Shown one piece after another: positions 45,669-54,627 of a stretch of 64,000 bases of DNA. Each line of letters opens with the position of its first letter. The first letter of the stretch is position 1. Both the position numbers and the translations under genes were made by a program. The stretch comes from Bacteroidales bacterium. Lineage in GTDB: Bacteria; Bacteroidota; Bacteroidia; Bacteroidales; JAADJA01. Location of the stretch: assembly GCA_021740645.1 (NCBI GenBank), contig JAIOZL010000013.1, forward strand, positions 28,713-92,712, given 5' to 3'. Below the pieces are notes generated by a model that saw only the letters and a list, made by a program, of their open reading frames with translations, was not told the DNA's origin and did not search any database.

Positions 45669-46979
45669 CTATTCATGTGAATTTATGTGTGTAACACCTA
45701 CCAACCTATCGAAATCTTCACCAATTTCCCGGTTATAAACCCAAATGGTATATTGGTTGTTGGTTTCCCAGTGGTTCCCTTCAATGAAAGTATCGTCTGT
45801 GAGAGATTGACCCCGGTTTTTTAGTACATAAATATAGTTGTAATAGCCCTGCTTGAGTAAAACCGATTTTTCATAGGCTTTGGTTTTGAAGTTATAATCA
45901 AGCTTAAATTCAGGAAGATAGCTCCAATCACTTAGTCCCCCAAAGATATAGATATCGGCATCAATCATTGGTGCAGGGTATGTTAACCTAAAGTGTACAT
46001 TCACATATTCCGATTCCGTTTCAGTGCGATCCTGGTCTTCCGTTTTAATTTTAAAATACCCATTGATATCATCCTCTGTTTTGTAAACCTGGAATGTGCG
46101 TTTTTTGTCGGGCAATAAAAACACCTGGTATCCTTCGCGGGTATATTCTATCTGGCCAATATTTTCGGTTTTATAATTCAGGCTTTTAAAGTCGGCTGAT
46201 CTAAATTCATTTACTCCGTTAAACACATTTTCATAATCATAATTATAGTCGTACCGCCCATTCACAGCCATTTTAGGTTTTAAATAGGTAATGGCATTAT
46301 CCCAACGCTGGTTTTGCGTTATTGTAACCTTCAGATCGACATAGGGATTCAAAATTTGATAATTTGGTGAAATAATTTCAAAATCCACTTCCTGTTTATA
46401 ATTGCGATCGTCGATGGTGGTGGCCTGTTTTACTTTTCCTTCAGTATTAACTTTTTGATCCAGGACCATAAACCTCCGTGTAAAAAATATGCTGTCTTCT
46501 GTGTCAACAAAAACTTTCAGCATATAATTCCCGGGCAGGGTGGGTTTCATAGCAGTAGTTGGGAAAAGTAATTCATAATGTGTATAAGGTACAATGGTAT
46601 TTACTGAAAATTCATATTCATAAATATAATCCTCTTCGTAGCCATCGATATATTGATATTTTTCAAGAATGGAAGGCAGCCAGTTGGCATCGCAGTGCCT
46701 GATGGTAAACATAAATTCCTTTCCATCAGCCTCAAGATCATCAAAGGAAAGTACAAGTTTTTCGTTTGAATTCAGTTTGATCACAGGAGGGGATAAGTCC
46801 CATCCTTCCCGATAGAATTGAACCGTTTTAATCTTGGAATTGAATACCTGGTTGCTTAATTGAATGTAATCTATTGAATCGGCATTTTCTGTTTGACCTA
46901 AAAGGGAAATAGAAGAGGTAAACAGCCCAACAATAAAAAAGAGTAAGGAAAGAATATAATTTTTGATTGACATAGTCAT
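45669..46979 (-). CDS. Type IX secretion system plug protein (DUF5103)
   Basis: This 436-residue protein starts at ATG 46979 (a second ATG two codons on, at 46973, is equally possible) and has a signal peptide ending SLLGQ. The DUF5103 family region is well preserved (VQFYREGWDLSPPVIKL, LVLSFDDLEADGKEFMFTIR, HCDANWLPS, PTTAMKPTLPGNYMLKVF). In Flavobacterium the DUF5103 protein plugs the periplasmic face of the SprA translocon when no cargo is in transit. It sits 46 bp after the M20 amidohydrolase with no promoter between, so both may be on one mRNA. It fits the four T9SS cargo genes in the window. Confidence 0.85.
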   Translation of the reverse strand: MTMSIKNYILSLLFFIVGLFTSSISLLGQTENADSIDYIQLSNQVFNSKIKTVQFYREGWDLSPPVIKLNSNEKLVLSFDDLEADGKEFMFTIRHCDANWLPSILEKYQYIDGYEEDYIYEYEFSVNTIVPYTHYELLFPTTAMKPTLPGNYMLKVFVDTEDSIFFTRRFMVLDQKVNTEGKVKQATTIDDRNYKQEVDFEIISPNYQILNPYVDLKVTITQNQRWDNAITYLKPKMAVNGRYDYNYDYENVFNGVNEFRSADFKSLNYKTENIGQIEYTREGYQVFLLPDKKRTFQVYKTEDDINGYFKIKTEDQDRTETESEYVNVHFRLTYPAPMIDADIYIFGGLSDWSYLPEFKLDYNFKTKAYEKSVLLKQGYYNYIYVLKNRGQSLTDDTFIEGNHWETNNQYTIWVYNREIGEDFDRLVGVTHINSHE

Positions 46980-47025
46980 TATTATCACTATTAAAATGAG
47001 TTAAATTGTGCACTTAATGCATGGC

Positions 47026-48228
47026 TCAATTGGGTGCGTCTTTCAATTCATTGATGGCTATCCATGCCATTAAGCCCATACCGGTTTTAATGCTTTCTTC
47101 ATCTACATCGAATGTAGCTGTGTGTAGGTTTGAGTTAATTCCTTTTGCCTCATTTCGTGTGCCAATCCTGTAAAAACATGCAGGAATTTTCTGGGCAAAA
47201 TATGCAAAGTCTTCAGCTGTGGTTCGCATTTCAAGGGGAACTACATTATTTGTTCCAAGATATTCAGTGGCACTTATCCATGCTCTTTCAGTAGTTACTA
47301 TATCATTAACTAAAAATGGATATCCCGTATCAAATTTCACAATACATTTCCCTCCCATACTTTTAGCCAGGTTTTCAGCAAGATCCCTGATTTTAGTCTT
47401 CATTTCTTCCCGCCAGTTTTCATCAAATGTCCGCATAATCCCTGAAAGCTTTACTTCATCGGGTATCACATTGGTTTGACCTTCCCCGATTATCCTGCCA
47501 AAAGATAAAACTGTCGGCATAGCAGGATTAGAATTTCTGCTCACTATTTGTTGCATGGCAACCACAATATGTGAAGCGATTAAAACAGGATCAATATTTT
47601 TATGGGGTATAGCGCCATGGCCCCCTTTACCAATTATGGTTAAAAATATTTCATCCGTGGAGGCCATGTACTTTCCGCTTCTCATCCCCACTTTTCCTGC
47701 TTCAAGTTCAGGGTAAACATGCTGCCCAAAAATTACATTTACCGAAGGATTTTCTAAAACTCCTTCTGAAATCATCACTTTAGCACCACCCGGATATTTT
47801 TCTTCGGATGGTTGAAAAATAAGTTTAACTGTGCCTTCAAATTTGTCTTTCAATTGATTCAGGATTTTGGCTGCACCCAAAAGGCTTGCAGTATGAACAT
47901 CGTGTCCGCAGGCATGCATTTTACCTTCATTTTTTGATTTGTAATCCACACTATTTTTCTCAACAATCGGAAGTGCATCCATGTCAGCGCGTAAGGCAAT
48001 CACTTTATTGTCGGGATTTTTTCCTTTAATTAATCCCACTACTCCTGTTTTAGCTATGCCTGAGGTAAATTCAATGTCATTTTCGGCTAAGTAGTTCTCA
48101 ATAAGCCTAGCGGTTTTATATTCTTCAAATGCAAGTTCGGGGTTAGCGTGGATTGTTCTTCTAATTTCAACAATATCCATAAATAAATCCGAAACAATTT
48201 CCTTAATTTCTGAAATGAGATGATCCAT
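47026..48228 (-). CDS. M20-family amidohydrolase / aminoacylase-like peptidase
   Basis: This 400-residue zinc-dependent hydrolase has the family markers: RRTIHANPELAFEEYKTARL at the N-terminus, LRADMDALPIVEK, MHACGHDVHTASLLGAAKIL with metal-binding His and Asp residues, FQPSEEKYPGGAKVMISEG with catalytic Glu, and TTAEDFAYFAQKIPACFYRIG at the C-terminal ligand. These are typical of the hippurate/indole-acetyl amino acid hydrolase group. No signal peptide is visible, so it is cytoplasmic. The natural substrate is probably an N-acyl amino acid or peptide. The promoter element is at 48252-48259. Confidence 0.9.
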   Translation of the reverse strand: MDHLISEIKEIVSDLFMDIVEIRRTIHANPELAFEEYKTARLIENYLAENDIEFTSGIAKTGVVGLIKGKNPDNKVIALRADMDALPIVEKNSVDYKSKNEGKMHACGHDVHTASLLGAAKILNQLKDKFEGTVKLIFQPSEEKYPGGAKVMISEGVLENPSVNVIFGQHVYPELEAGKVGMRSGKYMASTDEIFLTIIGKGGHGAIPHKNIDPVLIASHIVVAMQQIVSRNSNPAMPTVLSFGRIIGEGQTNVIPDEVKLSGIMRTFDENWREEMKTKIRDLAENLAKSMGGKCIVKFDTGYPFLVNDIVTTERAWISATEYLGTNNVVPLEMRTTAEDFAYFAQKIPACFYRIGTRNEAKGINSNLHTATFDVDEESIKTGMGLMAWIAINELKDAPN

Positions 48229-48251
48229 AAATATGTGTTAAGCGAACGAAA

Positions 48252-48259
48252 CAAAGATA
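48252..48259 (-). promoter_or_regulatory. -7 promoter element of the amidohydrolase/plug transcript
   Basis: The minus strand reads TATCTTTG, a perfect match, 23 bases before ATG 48228. No good -33 is seen. It faces away from nqrA. Confidence 0.6.
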
Positions 48260-48422
48260 AAGTATTTCAGAGGAAAAAATAATCCATAAATTCTGCAATT
48301 CAAATCGATTATAAATAAGCTGATCTTCTTCTGAAAAGGATGTATAATTGTAATATATTCAGAGGGTTAGGGGTGGTATGCAATGATCAAAAACAATAAT
48401 ATGCAATTTGTCATTTCAAATA

Positions 48423-48436
48423 TTGACAAATATCAA
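48423..48436. promoter_or_regulatory. FNR/CRP-type palindrome upstream of the nqr operon
   Basis: TTGACAAATATCAA matches TTGAT-N4-ATCAA at nine of ten positions, and the outer dyad extends to AATATTGA/TCAATATT. An overlapping ATTTGTCA/TGACAAAT pair begins at 48406. It lies 96 bp before nqrA ATG and 18 bases upstream of a TTTG (48454-48457). A CRP/FNR-family regulator could bind here in response to oxygen or nitrosative state. This is inference from one site. Confidence 0.45.
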
Positions 48437-48531
48437 TATTTCAATAAGAAGTATTTGAATAGATTTTATAATTTAGCGCCTTCAAAATTTATATCTAAGT
48501 AAATTTAATATAACATAACGATATAAAAAAT

Positions 48532-49881
48532 ATGTCAGAAGTTATTAAGATCAGGAAAGGCCTGGATATACATCTGCAGGGAGAAGCAGAGAAAAAAGTA
48601 AAAGAGGTCATTTCTGATAATTTCGCAATTAAACCCACCGATTTCCATGGTGTTTTCCCAAAAATGTTTGTTAAGGAAGGCGATAAAGTAAAAGCCGGTA
48701 CTCCGGTTTTTTTCAATAAGTACCATGAAAACATAATATTTACATCACCTGTTAGCGGTAAGGTTACGGAGATCCATCGGGGAGCAAAAAGGAAAATGCT
48801 TGAGGTTAGGATTGAATCGGATGGGAAAATGGATTATGAAGATTTTGGAACCGAAGCCCCCAAATCCTTAAGCCGGGAAAAAATAGTTCACAAGCTTTTA
48901 AAGAGTGGTGTCTGGCCATTGATCAGGCAGCGTCCATATTCAGTAATTGCAAATCCTGAGGACGAACCAAAGGCTATTCATATTTCTGCATTTAGTTCTG
49001 CTCCATTAGCTCCTGATTATAATTTTATGGTGGATGGACAGGAAAAAAACTTTCAGGCAGGAATTGATGCTTTGGGATCACTTACAAAAGGGAAAGTGCA
49101 TTTGAATTTGCCCGAAGGCGGAAGTGCTTCTAAAGTGTTTACTGGTGTTCAGGGTGTAAACTTTAACTATTTTAGTGGGCCTCATCCAGCTGGAAATGTG
49201 GGCATCCAGATTCATCACATCGATCCGGTGAATAAAGGTGATGTGGTTTGGTATCTTGATCCCCAGGCCGTAATCACTATTGGTAAATTATTCCTCGAAG
49301 GGAAGTATGATGCCAGTAAAATAATCGCTCTCGCAGGTTCTGAAGTAAAAAATCCTCAATATTATAAGGTAATTGCAGGTTGCAATATTTATCCTGTTAT
49401 TAAAGAAAACAGAATTTCAGAAAATTTAAGGTATGTGAGTGGGAATGTACTTTCAGGTACAAAGATTGAAAAGGATGGATATTTGTGTTATTATGATAAT
49501 CAACTCACATTGATCCCTGAAGGAAATTACCATGAGTTTTTAGGATGGGCCATGCCCAGATTTAACAAATTCAGCTATTCCAAAACTTTCTTTTCCTGGT
49601 TAACTCCGGGTAAAAAATACAGGTTGGACACCAACATTAATGGGGGACACAGGGCATTTGTTCTTACGGGTGAGTATGAAAAAGTTTTCCCTATGAATAT
49701 TTACCCCATGCAATTGTTAAAGGCCATCATCGTAAAGGATATTGACCGGATGGAGCAATTGGGTATTTACGAGGTGGACGAAGAAGATTTCGCATTATGC
49801 GAATTTATTGATGCTTCAAAAACTGAGATGCAAGCCATCGTGAGAGAAGGCCTGGACTTTATCCGGAAAGAAATGGAATAA
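48532..49881 (+). CDS. nqrA: Na+-translocating NADH:quinone reductase subunit A
   Basis: This 449-residue peripheral subunit (V. cholerae NqrA is 446) opens with IKIRKGLDIHLQGEAEK, the normal family start, and has FFNKYHENIIFTSPVSGKVT in the biotinyl-like domain, then FSGPHPAGNVGIQIHHIDPV. It contributes to quinone binding in the complex that oxidises NADH, reduces menaquinone and exports Na+. It is the first gene of nqrABCDEF, each member being present, full-length and in the standard order. ATG 48532 fits family alignments. Possible regulation is by the FNR-like site at 48423. Confidence 0.95.
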   Translation: MSEVIKIRKGLDIHLQGEAEKKVKEVISDNFAIKPTDFHGVFPKMFVKEGDKVKAGTPVFFNKYHENIIFTSPVSGKVTEIHRGAKRKMLEVRIESDGKMDYEDFGTEAPKSLSREKIVHKLLKSGVWPLIRQRPYSVIANPEDEPKAIHISAFSSAPLAPDYNFMVDGQEKNFQAGIDALGSLTKGKVHLNLPEGGSASKVFTGVQGVNFNYFSGPHPAGNVGIQIHHIDPVNKGDVVWYLDPQAVITIGKLFLEGKYDASKIIALAGSEVKNPQYYKVIAGCNIYPVIKENRISENLRYVSGNVLSGTKIEKDGYLCYYDNQLTLIPEGNYHEFLGWAMPRFNKFSYSKTFFSWLTPGKKYRLDTNINGGHRAFVLTGEYEKVFPMNIYPMQLLKAIIVKDIDRMEQLGIYEVDEEDFALCEFIDASKTEMQAIVREGLDFIRKEME

Positions 49882-49961
49882 AAGAGAGATAAAAGTGAAG
49901 AATGAGAAATTGTAAGAAGCAATACATTTAAACTTTGAATATTAAACATTGAACTAAATAA

Positions 49962-51104
49962 ATGAAGGCATTAAGAAATTACCTTGATAAAATTAAGCCA
50001 CAATTCGAAAAGGGAGGAAAGCTTGAAAAACTTCATTCCACTTTCGACGCCTTTGAAACGTTTTTATTTGTTCCTGACAAAGTGACTTTTAAAGGCAGCC
50101 ATATCCGCGATTCACTGGATATGAAGCGCACCATGATCGTTGTGGTTTTGGCTGTTGTTCCAGCAATGCTTTTTGGTATGTGGAATGTAGGCCATTTTCA
50201 TTTCGCATCACTGGGTGAAACTGTGGGGTTCTGGGATAAATTCTTTTATGGATTTTTAAAAGTTCTTCCCATAATTGTTGTATCCTATGCGGTTGGACTA
50301 GGTGTGGAATTTGCTTTTGCCCAGTCAAGGGGCCATGAAGTAAATGAAGGCTACCTTGTTTCCGGTATTTTGATCCCCTTGATCGTGCCACCGGATATTC
50401 CTCTTTGGATGTTGGCTATTGCAGTTGTTTTTGCAGTGATTATTGGAAAAGAAGTATTTGGGGGCACCGGTATGAATATTCTTAATCCGGCCCTTACAGC
50501 CCGCGCATTTCTGTTTTTTGCCTATCCCCAGGATATGTCGGGTGATAAAGTATGGATATCCAATATGGCAGACGGTTATTCAGGTGCAACTCCACTAGGG
50601 AATGCCCTGGTAGGAAACTTTTCTCAATTGCCTTCGGCTTCTGATATGTTCTACGGATTTATTCCCGGATCTGTAGGTGAAACCTCTACACTGGCCATCT
50701 TAATAGGGGCAGTCATCCTGGTTGCCACGGGAATAGGAAGCTGGCGTATCATGTTGTCGGTGTTTGCCGGAGGTTATTTGATGGGGTTCTTGATGAATAT
50801 TTTTGCTGTGAATGAATACATGGAGCTTCCCCCGTACTATCATTTTATTATGGGTGGTTTTGCTTTTGGTGCCGTATTCATGGCTACTGACCCAGTTTCT
50901 GCATCACAAACCAACAAGGGAAAATGGATCTATGGTTTTCTCATAGGAGTTATGGCAGTTTTAATCAGGGTACTCAACCCGGCCTATCCTGAAGGAATGA
51001 TGCTTGCCATTTTATTATTGAATGTGTTCGCACCTCTTATTGATCACTATGTGGTTGAAGCAAATATTAAGAAGCGTTTAAAAAGAATAAAAGTTAAAGC
51101 TTAA
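49962..51104 (+). CDS. nqrB: Na+-NQR subunit B (covalent FMN, sodium channel)
   Basis: This 380-residue polytopic membrane subunit carries the covalent FMN site at Thr210 in DGYSGATPLGNAL, the substrate motif of the flavin transferase ApbE, whose gene lies 6.4 kb downstream. About ten membrane segments are visible; IPLIVPPDIPLW and GMNILNPALTARAFLFFAYP are conserved. It forms the Na+ path with NqrD and NqrE. It is 80 bp after nqrA. It is shorter than the Vibrio protein (415) mainly by a trimmed N-terminus. Confidence 0.95.
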   Translation: MKALRNYLDKIKPQFEKGGKLEKLHSTFDAFETFLFVPDKVTFKGSHIRDSLDMKRTMIVVVLAVVPAMLFGMWNVGHFHFASLGETVGFWDKFFYGFLKVLPIIVVSYAVGLGVEFAFAQSRGHEVNEGYLVSGILIPLIVPPDIPLWMLAIAVVFAVIIGKEVFGGTGMNILNPALTARAFLFFAYPQDMSGDKVWISNMADGYSGATPLGNALVGNFSQLPSASDMFYGFIPGSVGETSTLAILIGAVILVATGIGSWRIMLSVFAGGYLMGFLMNIFAVNEYMELPPYYHFIMGGFAFGAVFMATDPVSASQTNKGKWIYGFLIGVMAVLIRVLNPAYPEGMMLAILLLNVFAPLIDHYVVEANIKKRLKRIKVKA

Positions 51105-51128
51105 AAGGAATTAAAAAAACATAAGCAT

Positions 51129-51887
51129 ATGTTTACTAACAGATACATATTTATTTATTCTTCGGTTATGGTGATTGTGGTAGCTGCCATTTTATCATCG
51201 GCTGCTGAGTTTCTGAAACCCATGCAGCAGAAGAATATCCGGACGGCAAAGATCATGAATATCCTAGGTTCGGTGGATATTCCAACGGAAAAGAGCGTAG
51301 CCGACGCTACCTATACAAAATATATTGTTGAAGAATATACCGTTAGCCGTGAGGGTGAGGTTTTAAGTTCATTCATCAATAATAATATGGAATCAGGTAC
51401 TGTCCGGGCTTTCGATATTGACCTTAAAGCGGAACAGAAAAAGTTGAAAGATCTCAATGCCGGGGCTGGTGCCGAAGAGCCTGCATTTCCTATGTTTGTG
51501 TGCAACAAGGATGGGGAGAAGTTTTTTGTTATCCCAATGCTGGGTACCGGCCTCTGGGGTCCGATCTGGGGAAATATTGCATTAAAAGATGACTTCAAAA
51601 CAGTTGTAGGTGTGAATTTTGGCCATGCCGGTGAAACTCCCGGGTTGGGTGCAGAAATCTCCACCCCAATGTTTTCAAACCAGTTCTTAGGTAAAACAAT
51701 CTTTGATGAAAACTACAGTTTTAAGTCCATTAAGGTTGTTAAAGGAGGAATTGGCACTATGCCTGCTGCTGAACAAATACATGGAGTGGATGCCATTGCT
51801 GGCGGAACGATTACGAGTAATGGTGTTACAGCAATGATCAACGATTGCTTAATAAATTATGTTCCTTACATTAAAAAACAGATTTAG
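51129..51887 (+). CDS. nqrC: Na+-NQR subunit C (covalent FMN)
   Basis: This 252-residue subunit has one N-terminal membrane segment (IFIYSSVMVIVVAAILSSAA) and a periplasmic FMN domain. The FMN attachment site is Thr227 in DAIAGGTITSNGV; the usual residue before the Thr is Ala (GAT), here Gly. ApbE flavinylation should still be possible because Asp221 and the Thr-x-Thr pair remain. GHAGETPGLGAEISTP is also conserved. It is 25 bp after nqrB and four bases before nqrD. Confidence 0.93.
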   Translation: MFTNRYIFIYSSVMVIVVAAILSSAAEFLKPMQQKNIRTAKIMNILGSVDIPTEKSVADATYTKYIVEEYTVSREGEVLSSFINNNMESGTVRAFDIDLKAEQKKLKDLNAGAGAEEPAFPMFVCNKDGEKFFVIPMLGTGLWGPIWGNIALKDDFKTVVGVNFGHAGETPGLGAEISTPMFSNQFLGKTIFDENYSFKSIKVVKGGIGTMPAAEQIHGVDAIAGGTITSNGVTAMINDCLINYVPYIKKQI

Positions 51888-51890
51888 CTC

Positions 51891-52550
51891 ATGGCTGAAG
51901 AACTAAAACAAAAGGAAGCTTTATTCTCAGCGAAGAATAAAAAACTCATATTTAATCCTTTAAACAAGGAGAATCCGATTACGGTCCAGGTGTTGGGAAT
52001 CTGCTCGGCGTTGGCAGTTACAGCCAAACTTGAGCCTGCTGTGGTGATGTCAATTTCAGTATTAGCTGTATTGGCTTTCGCTAATGTTATAATTTCTTTG
52101 TTGCGCAATACGATACCGCCCCGAATCCGTATCATCGTTCAGCTGGTTGTTGTAGCTGCCCTCGTAATTCTTGTCGACCAGGTGCTAAGGGCAATAGCTT
52201 ATGAAGTAAGTTTACAATTATCTGTATTTGTAGGCTTGATCATTACCAACTGTATTCTTATGGGACGGCTCGAAGCTTTCGCCATGGGGAATAAACCCTG
52301 GCCTTCTTTTTTGGACGGAATTGGTAACGCCCTCGGGTATGCGTGGATCTTGATTGTAGTTGCTTTTTTCAGGGAACTTCTTGGATCGGGTACCATTTAT
52401 AACTTTCCGGTTATGGAATGGCTTGGTATTTATCAAATTGGCTATAAAAATAATGGCTTAATGATTCTTTCACCCATGGCATTAATTACTGTGGGAGTCA
52501 TTATCTGGATTCAAAGATCACGAAATAAAGACTTAGTTGAAGATAAATAA
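51891..52550 (+). CDS. nqrD: Na+-NQR subunit D
   Basis: This 219-residue six-helix membrane subunit belongs to the NqrDE/RnfAE family. NPITVQVLGICSALAVTAKL near the N-terminus holds the Cys shared with NqrE that ligates the intramembrane iron centre. LIITNCILMGRLEAFAM carries the second conserved Cys. It starts four bases after nqrC ends, so translation is likely coupled. The length is close to the Vibrio protein (210). Confidence 0.95.
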   Translation: MAEELKQKEALFSAKNKKLIFNPLNKENPITVQVLGICSALAVTAKLEPAVVMSISVLAVLAFANVIISLLRNTIPPRIRIIVQLVVVAALVILVDQVLRAIAYEVSLQLSVFVGLIITNCILMGRLEAFAMGNKPWPSFLDGIGNALGYAWILIVVAFFRELLGSGTIYNFPVMEWLGIYQIGYKNNGLMILSPMALITVGVIIWIQRSRNKDLVEDK

Positions 52551-52581
52551 GATTTATAAAAGAATATAATTCATAAAAACC

Positions 52582-53199
52582 ATGCAAGAATTAGTTAACA
52601 TATTCGTCAAGTCAATTTTTATTGATAACATGATATTTGCATATTTCCTTGGAATGTGCTCTTATCTTGCTGTATCAAAAACAGTAAATACTTCCTTCGG
52701 ACTTGGTATTGCTGTGGTGTTTGTACTGGGAATTACAGTACCAGTGGATTATTTACTCAATAAATATGTACTTCTGCCTGGCGCCTTAGCCTGGCTGGAT
52801 CCGGATTTTGCTACCGTTGACTTAAGTTTTCTTAGCTTTATCCTGTTTATTGCGGTAATAGCCTCGATGGTTCAACTAGTGGAAATGGTGGTTGAGAAAT
52901 TTGCTCCTGCATTGTATACTTCACTGGGGATATTTTTACCACTTATTGCTGTAAACTGTGCTATCCTTGGTGGCTCCCTGTTTATGCAGCAAAGGGAATA
53001 TCAATCCATAGCTGAAGCTACCTCCTTTGGATTAGGTTCTGGCGTAGGTTTCTTTTTAGCCATAATCGGCATTGCTGCCATCCGTGAGAAAATTAAGTAT
53101 TCGAATGTTCCGGCACCTCTCAGAGGCTTAGGAATAACTTTTATAATAACCGGTTTAATGGGTATTGCCTTTATGAGTTTTATGGGCATTAAACTGTAA
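52582..53199 (+). CDS. nqrE: Na+-NQR subunit E
   Basis: This 205-residue six-helix subunit is paired with NqrD in an inverted-topology dimer. [20 protein letters not shown] and [20 protein letters not shown] carry the two conserved cysteines for the shared iron site. It lies 31 bp after nqrD. It is full length compared with the Vibrio protein (198). Confidence 0.95.
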   Translation: MQELVNIFVKSIFIDNMIFAYFLGMCSYLAVSKTVNTSFGLGIAVVFVLGITVPVDYLLNKYVLLPGALAWLDPDFATVDLSFLSFILFIAVIASMVQLVEMVVEKFAPALYTSLGIFLPLIAVNCAILGGSLFMQQREYQSIAEATSFGLGSGVGFFLAIIGIAAIREKIKYSNVPAPLRGLGITFIITGLMGIAFMSFMGIKL

Positions 53200-53242
53200 T
53201 CAGAATAAATATAAAGTCTAAAATCTAAAATCTGAAATAATA

Positions 53243-54505
53243 ATGATTTTACTTGTAATAGGAATTGGAACCGTAATTTTAACCAGTATAGCTGTCTTTT
53301 TGCTGGTAATATTATTATTGGTAATGGTTTTGTTATTCGCCAGGAAAAAACTCACCCCCCAGGGCGATGTTACAATTACCATCAATGGTGAAAAGGAATT
53401 GGTGACGAGTCCAGGCTCTACCTTGCTTTCAACCCTCTCATCTGAGAAGATATTTATCCCTTCAGCTTGTGGTGGAGGTGGAACCTGTGCCATGTGTAAA
53501 GTACAGGTGCATGAGGGTGCAGGATCGATCTTACCTACCGAAACCGGGTTTTTTACCCGCAAAGAGCAAATGAATGACTGGAGGTTGGGCTGTCAGGTAA
53601 AAGTGAAAGAAGACTTAAAAATCAGCATTCCACCTGAAATATTCGGTATTAAGAAATGGGAATGTGAAGTGGTATCCAATAAAAATGTGGCTACATTTAT
53701 AAAAGAATTTGTGGTTAAATTGCCCGAGGGTGAATCCCTGGATTTCAAATCAGGTGGTTATATTCAAATTGATGTACCACCGGTAACAGTTGATTTTAGT
53801 AAAGATATTGAAGTAGACCAGGACTACCGTGGCGATTGGGATAAATTCAAAATGTGGGATTTAAAAATGAAAAATCCTGAACCGATCTATCGCGCCTATT
53901 CCATGGCCAACCATCCTGCCGAAGGGAATATTGTAATGCTGAATATCCGAATTGCCACCCCACCCTGGGACCGCTCTAAAAATGCATTTATGAATGTGAA
54001 TCCGGGAATTTGTTCATCTTATATTTTCTCCCGCAAGCCAGGTGATAAGGTAATGGTTTCGGGCCCTTATGGAGAGTTTTTTATCAAACCCACCAAAAAG
54101 GAGATGATGTTTATTGGTGGTGGTGCCGGTATGGCCCCGATGCGTTCACATATTTTTGATTTATTTCATACAAAAAAAACGGAACGTAAAGCTACCTTCT
54201 GGTATGGAGGCCGTTCATTAAGGGAATTGTTTTATATGGAACAATTTGAAGACATTGAAAAAAATAACCCCAATTTTAAATTCCATATTGGTTTGTCGGA
54301 ACCCTTGCCGGAAGATAACTGGAATGGATATACGGGTTTTATCCACCAGGTAATTTATGAGAATTATCTAAAAAACCATCCCGAACCGGAAGAAATAGAA
54401 TACTATCTCTGTGGACCTCCTATGATGAACGATGCCTGTTTTAAAATGCTCGACGAACTGGGTGTTCCTGATGAAATGATCGCCTTCGACGACTTTGGCG
54501 GATAA
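53243..54505 (+). CDS. nqrF: Na+-NQR subunit F (NADH dehydrogenase, FAD, 2Fe-2S)
   Basis: This 420-residue NADH-oxidising subunit has a single N-terminal membrane anchor (1-33), a plant-type [2Fe-2S] ferredoxin domain with Cys76, Cys82, Cys85 and Cys117 (ACGGGGTCAMC and RLGCQ), a FAD site (RAYSMANHPAEG), the NADH site (GGGAGMAPMRSH) and the C-terminal YYLCGPPMMNDA and FDDFGG ending. A 13-residue insert-like stretch (EVDQDYRGDWDKF) is typical of Bacteroidota homologues. Electrons pass from here to NqrD/E, C, B and quinone. A strong terminator follows, so nqrABCDEF ends here. Confidence 0.95.
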   Translation: MILLVIGIGTVILTSIAVFLLVILLLVMVLLFARKKLTPQGDVTITINGEKELVTSPGSTLLSTLSSEKIFIPSACGGGGTCAMCKVQVHEGAGSILPTETGFFTRKEQMNDWRLGCQVKVKEDLKISIPPEIFGIKKWECEVVSNKNVATFIKEFVVKLPEGESLDFKSGGYIQIDVPPVTVDFSKDIEVDQDYRGDWDKFKMWDLKMKNPEPIYRAYSMANHPAEGNIVMLNIRIATPPWDRSKNAFMNVNPGICSSYIFSRKPGDKVMVSGPYGEFFIKPTKKEMMFIGGGAGMAPMRSHIFDLFHTKKTERKATFWYGGRSLRELFYMEQFEDIEKNNPNFKFHIGLSEPLPEDNWNGYTGFIHQVIYENYLKNHPEPEEIEYYLCGPPMMNDACFKMLDELGVPDEMIAFDDFGG

Positions 54506-54531
54506 AACGAAAGTTCTAAAATAATTTACTG

Positions 54532-54558
54532 ATCCCGGAGAAATCCGGGATTTTTTTT
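54532..54558 (+). terminator. Terminator of the nqr operon
   Basis: ATCCCGGA pairs perfectly with TCCGGGAT around a GAAA tetraloop and is followed by seven more T, 27 bases after the nqrF stop. Confidence 0.9.
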
Positions 54559-54627
54559 CGGAATCTTATTAATATTCATTCCGTACAACATTTTCAGTAT
54601 TTTTATTTTGTTTAAAATCTTAACCCA

